A DNA stretch of 29,329 bases, taken from the NCBI GenBank assembly GCA_002633005.1, contig NMRA01000637.1:1-29329 (forward strand), written 5' to 3'. The translations under genes and the position numbers were made by a program. Shown piece by piece: positions 9,819 through 29,329 of this stretch. Each line of letters begins with the position of its first letter. Positions within the stretch are counted from its first letter, which is position 1. This DNA comes from Phoronis australis (Eukaryota > Phoronida > Phoronidae). The notes below the pieces were generated by a model. That model saw only the letters and a list, made by a program, of their open reading frames with translations, ran no database searches and was not told where the DNA came from.

Positions 9819-10134
9819 CACACGCGCTTTGGGTACCTTGCGTCGCTTTCCAAAGGATGACACACTTCGCCGTACTTGGCTAGCTCGTTCGTGTGAAGAA
9901 CGCAGCGCTACCCGTTCACGCAACGTACAAAGCAGTGGTAAGCATTTTCAGCTGTCAGATTGCGACAGAGATATGTACGCTGAATTGACGAAGGTCCTTG
10001 TGAAACAACGCCTGAAGAAGGGTTCCATACCGTACTCGCTGCTGATTCCCGGCAGTGCCCCGTCGCCACCCCCGAGAAGTGCGTTTTTGAAGCGAGAAGC
10101 CTCGCGAGCTGTGGCCACTATAAACAGTGACTAG
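9778..10134 (+). pseudogene. THAP zinc-finger-like ORF of the transposon, start codon lost
   Basis: The 118-codon frame begins IPRCCCVPVC where THAP proteins begin M-P-x-x-C-C-x-P-x-C. It continues RFPKDDTLRRTWL (the FPKD..LR..W signature), SSGKHFQLSD (family CSxHFxxxDF) and LKKGSIPYSL (the family's LKPxAVPSLF-type end of the domain). THAP domains are DNA-binding fingers common in P-element-like and Kolobok-type transposases. Two lesions are visible: the start is ATA (9778-9780) instead of ATG, and the third zinc Cys of the C2CH set is Ser (AGT). The frame is open further upstream to 9715 with a possible ATG, but that sequence is inverted-repeat DNA without domain similarity. Confidence 0.7.
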
Positions 10135-10420
10135 AGGCACTTCATCCATTGTCACCCATGCCTCCGAGGTGCAATTCCAGGAACTTGCAATGATTCCCCA
10201 TGTGTTTGTCTCTAGCCCAGAGCCTGGAAGCAGCCCTGCAGCCATGTTGAGTAGTGGGAGTGAATACAGGCCCAGTTTGACACCCAATGAAAAGTACAGT
10301 TCGTCATCCAATGAACAGATCGGTGAGCCTAAGTTTGATAAGTTTATTGCGGACTTGTATTGGAGCTATTTAGAAGGTGCCACGCGTGTGACGAGGGAGT
10401 CACACGGCGGGACTTTGTAA
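10127..10420 (+). pseudogene. Second short ORF of the transposon
   Basis: Overlaps the end of the THAP frame by 8 nt and reads 97 codons (MTRGTSSIVTHASE..., Ser/Pro-rich, ending GGTL). It has no recognised domain. It may be a frameshifted continuation of the THAP protein or a remnant of a deleted transposase. Confidence 0.35.
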
Positions 10421-10493
10421 GCCAGTTTGGGTGCTCAAGTCAGCATCCACTGGGAGTGTGTCGCGGTACACTCGGGCAAGTGGGACAGTTCTT

Positions 10494-10790
10494 CCTCTGA
10501 GACGATAATGAGTACATCTCGGTAGGCAGCAACAGCGTGGCATGTTGACTGACTCGTAAACAAAAGCAAACGACGACCGAACTTATCACCACCGGGGTAA
10601 AACAATGACTGACTCGACTGCTCTCATAAGAAATTGGCGCGAAATTCTTGCCTCCCAAAACGTCACTTACGGAGTAGACGACGAGTAATTAATTAAATTA
10701 CGAAAAGCTGTAAATAAGTGAAAAATATGTCTGGGATAATCAACGAATCCTATTTTTGCTAAAAATGACATGAAAAAGTTGCTTTCGCCT
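10494..10790 (-). repeat. Right terminal inverted repeat
   Basis: Inverse partner of 9513-9818. On the minus strand it preserves ATGCCACGCTGTTGCTGCC (about 10525-10550), i.e. the THAP start with an intact ATG. Confidence 0.88.
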
Positions 10791-10800
10791 ATAATAAACT

Positions 10801-10880
10801 GACCTGATGATGCATTGATGGTGTAGCTCCACGGATAGATAGCAGGATTCAGTTTAATGGAATACTCTATGATCAATGAC
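10801..10880. repeat. Duplication flank, unit 2
   Basis: Matches 5562-5655 (CCTGATGATGCATTGATGG ... GATCAATGACAAA). Marks the right end of the second duplication unit. Confidence 0.75.
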
Positions 10881-13421
10881 AAATGAAGAAAATTTCTAGG
10901 TGATGTATCGTCCCACAAATAGATTTATACGATAGAAATATTTCTTTGTTGAAATTTTTAACTGAAAAAAGTTTTTGCACAACTAATGTCAATATAATCG
11001 TACAAAGATACGCAACAAGAGGAAATCGAAACTAAAAGAAAAGGAAATCCTCTTTAATAACAGATTTGCCCATTGCTGAAGTCACTTGAACAATTCCACT
11101 TAGCTGCAGTGCCTTTGTTTTGCTTCCTACTTATTAGCGATGCAGTCCTGCTGCATGGTGTAGTGCTGGTGTTTGTTTCATAAATAAACGTGTTTTAAGA
11201 CGGGACTCTTGTTACTCGACTTCAAACTTTGAGCACATGCTCACCCAATGACCAATTAAGTATACGCACCATCAAACGATTAACAATGAACCATCCAAGT
11301 GTAATGAAAACCAAGAGGGCTTATTCACAGGGCAGTTGGCCTGTTCATTAGGAAATGAAATGGTGTAAGCGAGCAAACGTTGAGATTCATTTGAACAAGA
11401 TTCAACTGCCTGGGGTGACCTACTTATGTCAACTACCTTGTAGCTGAGGAACATTTTTGCAATTGCTAGTTTCACTCAATTTCTTCCCAAAAACTGAACC
11501 AGCTCAACGCATCCATCACAAAATGTTGGGCAAATGAGAACTGAATTTGAGATGAATTTGTTTTTAACCAGAAGCATAGACATTTCATTACCTTATTGAC
11601 CTCAATTGTGGCTTGATCACATGATCTGTGCAGTGCACAAGGTCCAACAGTTATCAACAAATGTTGTAAACGGAAACAAACCAGTCATAGTTTACATTTC
11701 ATAAGTTTACAAATAACCCAAATTGTTCAGGTTTTGATGTTTGAACACATGAAGTTGAGTTTCACGATGAGTAAAATAAGAAACAGAAAATGCAAAATGT
11801 ACTGTACAGAAAATAATTAGATTGGACGCACCGGTTGACTCGACATTCTAGTTGTCAGTTCCATATTGGGCAAAACCATGTACTTTTGGCAATGATACTA
11901 ATCAATACACCTTAAAAATTTGTGATCAAAACTTTTCTGTAATTTGGAATTGCACTGTTTAGAGTACCTCCCGTAATCTGAACGAATTCCTTTAATAGCA
12001 CAGTGTTCCGTCTTCTCTTGAAATGGATAAACACTAAACAACATTAGGAATTAGCCATTTTATTTATGTTATGACTGTTAAAAATTAACTACAAATTATA
12101 CTTCAAACATAACTACACCTTATTTAACACCAGTTGTCTACTCCGTACACAACGAAAATCTATAAGGATTATTGAATGTCATTAAATGCACAAATTACCG
12201 AGAGTCAGTTTACCTGCCACACTTACATAGACATTGTGCAGGTGCTGTTAATTTGACAAAAGAAGTCCAAGAAACTAATCCCCATGACAACGCTACGGTA
12301 CAAAAAAGAATACACATAATGATTCTTAAAAAATTGGTACTCTATGGGTATTTATCTTGTAATTCAGGTTAGGATCTGGTAGCAGCATTAGCAACAACAC
12401 AACGCTGGAGAAAAACAAAAATGTGCAATATAGCATTTGCCATAAGAGTAGTCATTCCCCCACACAAGTACAAATTTAGCAACTATCTTTTTCTAATTCT
12501 ACTCCAATAAATACAAACGTAAAACGAACCTTATGAAGAAGTGCTTTTTAAGAGAAAAGAGACCTCAGATTTCTAACACCTGCGTTCATAGTAACATTAA
12601 AACAATCGAGTCCATCACAATACTTTTTCAAAGTACTACCCGCAAAAAGGACTCGCTGGTGCTGGCTATGGCCGGTACCATGAGTACTGGGGTTTAAGGG
12701 CATTTCACAGCAGCCACTATGTAAAGGAACTCTCGTCATACAAGAGGGAGCCTGCAGAACACAGGAAACAACAACCTGTACCATCGCGGCTCTATCCAGG
12801 ACCAGCATTTTGGATGAGCAGAAAGAACTGCATACACAAGGGGAGGAGGCTTTTAGAGCGACGGTACAAAAATAATGCATTACACCACGACACTAACTTT
12901 TTTTTCTTCTTGATGTCACATGACATCGACGTCAACCAATGAATAACCCTAGTAGAAGTGACGACAGTACCACATTAGCCAGCACCAGCTAACAGACACA
13001 CACACGCACACACACACACACATGCATTAAGATTTCACATCGACAATAATTAAAACTCAGAGGTGCGCCTTTAGCACCATGAGGAGACTAGTAAAGTCCT
13101 GTTATGTACACAGCGTTGTCAACGAATGTCATCCATAACGGCAGCACAACACCACGCACGGGCAAATTCATCACATCAGATGATGGGAGTTCAGTATCAC
13201 CAGACCTGCACTTCTTGGAAATGATTTGCCTTGCGTCAACACTGCTATGGGAACATTTGTCAAAAACTAAGATGAAACATTTACACCCATGCCCTTGATA
13301 ATACTGGCTCAACCCACTGATCTCTGGGCACAGACAATCTAGACGCCGAGTAAATGTGTTCGTGTCGACTTAATTTGGTCGTTTCATCCATGATGTTTTA
13401 AGACAGCTCCAGAGTCTTAGG
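10881..13421. other. Intergenic sequence and presumed 3' UTR of the PKA gene
   Basis: No exon seen. The right portion, just below the PKA stop at 13422, must include the minus-strand 3' UTR. A minus-strand AATAAA at 12059-12064 is one possible end, which would give a 3' UTR of about 1.36 kb, but nothing else supports it. A 110-codon minus ORF at 12548-12880 (Cys/Ser-rich) is unsupported. Confidence 0.4.
12995..13022. repeat. (CA)n microsatellite
   Basis: About 14 CA dinucleotides with one CG interruption. Confidence 0.95.
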
Positions 13422-28833
<15,412 letters not shown>

Positions 28834-29329
28834 CTGCAACAGCAATAGAGTATGGTAACTAATAGGTAACCACGGTAACTAAAAGGTAATCAAAGATATA
28901 CACATGTCAAATAACATAGCAAAAGACGAAATGATTTATCACTTTTTTATTCCGACTACATTTAGTACACACAGACAAAAAGTAAGATGACACGCACATA
29001 TATTACATTTTAGGCAATTTGTGAAGCGTCCTAAACCATACTAATTATTCCAGAGCACCTCTGAACACCTCTAATAAATACTGACTAGCAGATCAGGTTA
29101 CACAACAGTCAAGTAGAGATTTTCAGCTGTATGCCAAGAGTAGACACACTTGAGAACTGAGTACGATTTGTACAGAGAGTTACACAGAGGGGGAGAAGAG
29201 GCTTTGACAATTCCGATGATCTAGTTTCATAAGCTGACATCAAACCAACTAAACCTGCTTACAACTGTTATGTAATTGTTAACACCTGACAGTTATAACT
29301 GAGGTAAACCTAGTTTGTCATTTATAGTG
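28834..29329 (-). other. Start of the next upstream PKA intron
   Basis: Nothing recognised except a short repeated GGTAACTAA / GGTAACCA motif (28854-28890). No upstream PKA exon is present to the window edge. Confidence 0.7.

Larger units (their letters stand above)
9513..10790. mobile_element. DNA transposon with ~300-bp terminal inverted repeats and a THAP-type ORF
   Basis: The ends AGGCGAAGGCAAC (9513) and its inverse (to 10790) begin inverted repeats about 300 bp long (left 9513-9818, right about 10494-10790) at roughly 85-90% identity by eye. The element is flanked by ATAA at 9509-9512 and 10791-10794. The empty site survives in unit 1 (about 5543-5560, TAGTAATAATGAAC), which proves insertion and supports a 4-bp target duplication. 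The interior has a THAP-like ORF and no recognisable transposase core, so it is probably non-autonomous or internally deleted. Superfamily is unassigned. Confidence 0.85.

Noticed and set aside
10440-10658. Minus-strand ORF in the right transposon end
   Set aside because: It lies in the right inverted repeat and mirrors the left-end frame; no separate domain is seen.
10981-11060. CRISPR-like or phage-like features
   Set aside because: No regularly spaced repeats, and the window is clearly from an animal nuclear genome.
12548-12880. 110-codon Cys/Ser-rich minus-strand ORF downstream of the PKA stop
   Set aside because: Probably 3' UTR or intergenic; no signal peptide, cysteine spacing or splice sites that would make it convincing.

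Overview
The window is animal nuclear DNA: AT-rich, with small exons bounded by GT/AG, long introns, decayed transposable elements and scattered minisatellites. Its dominant gene matches cAMP-dependent protein kinase (PKA) catalytic subunit residue for residue, and the repeat types suggest a marine invertebrate. A mollusc or other lophotrochozoan is my best guess, because I recall alternative cassettes in the same part of the PKA catalytic gene of Aplysia. The species call is inference.

Left part (1-10,900). A short minus-strand exon of an unrecognised gene lies at 45-193. It is followed by an 11-bp minisatellite, an array of degenerate interspersed repeats carrying CTCF-like motifs, and a 15-bp minisatellite. 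On the plus strand, 2821-3769 is the last coding exon of a PARP-family ADP-ribosyltransferase with a PPxY motif after the catalytic domain. A tandem segmental duplication follows. Unit 1 holds this PARP tail, a dead non-LTR retrotransposon and a short flank. Unit 2 (from about 5650) repeats all three, but its PARP copy is a pseudogene and a long-TIR DNA transposon with a THAP-type ORF (9513-10790) has been inserted next to the flank.

Middle and right part (13,422-28,833, minus strand). This is the PKA catalytic subunit gene, read right to left. The window covers residues 79-350 (mammalian C-alpha numbering) with no length change; the N-terminal exons lie beyond the right edge. Introns hold a fold-back MITE and tRNA-derived SINE pieces.

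Main discovery. The exon for residues 140-181 (helix E, catalytic loop, strands 7-8) exists in three complete tandem copies at 23124-23250, 22644-22770 and 22276-22402. Each is exactly 127 nt, with the same phase, intact splice sites and all catalytic residues. Because 127 is not a multiple of three, only one copy at a time gives a full kinase. The locus therefore looks like a three-way mutually exclusive exon switch that swaps the active-site core of PKA.
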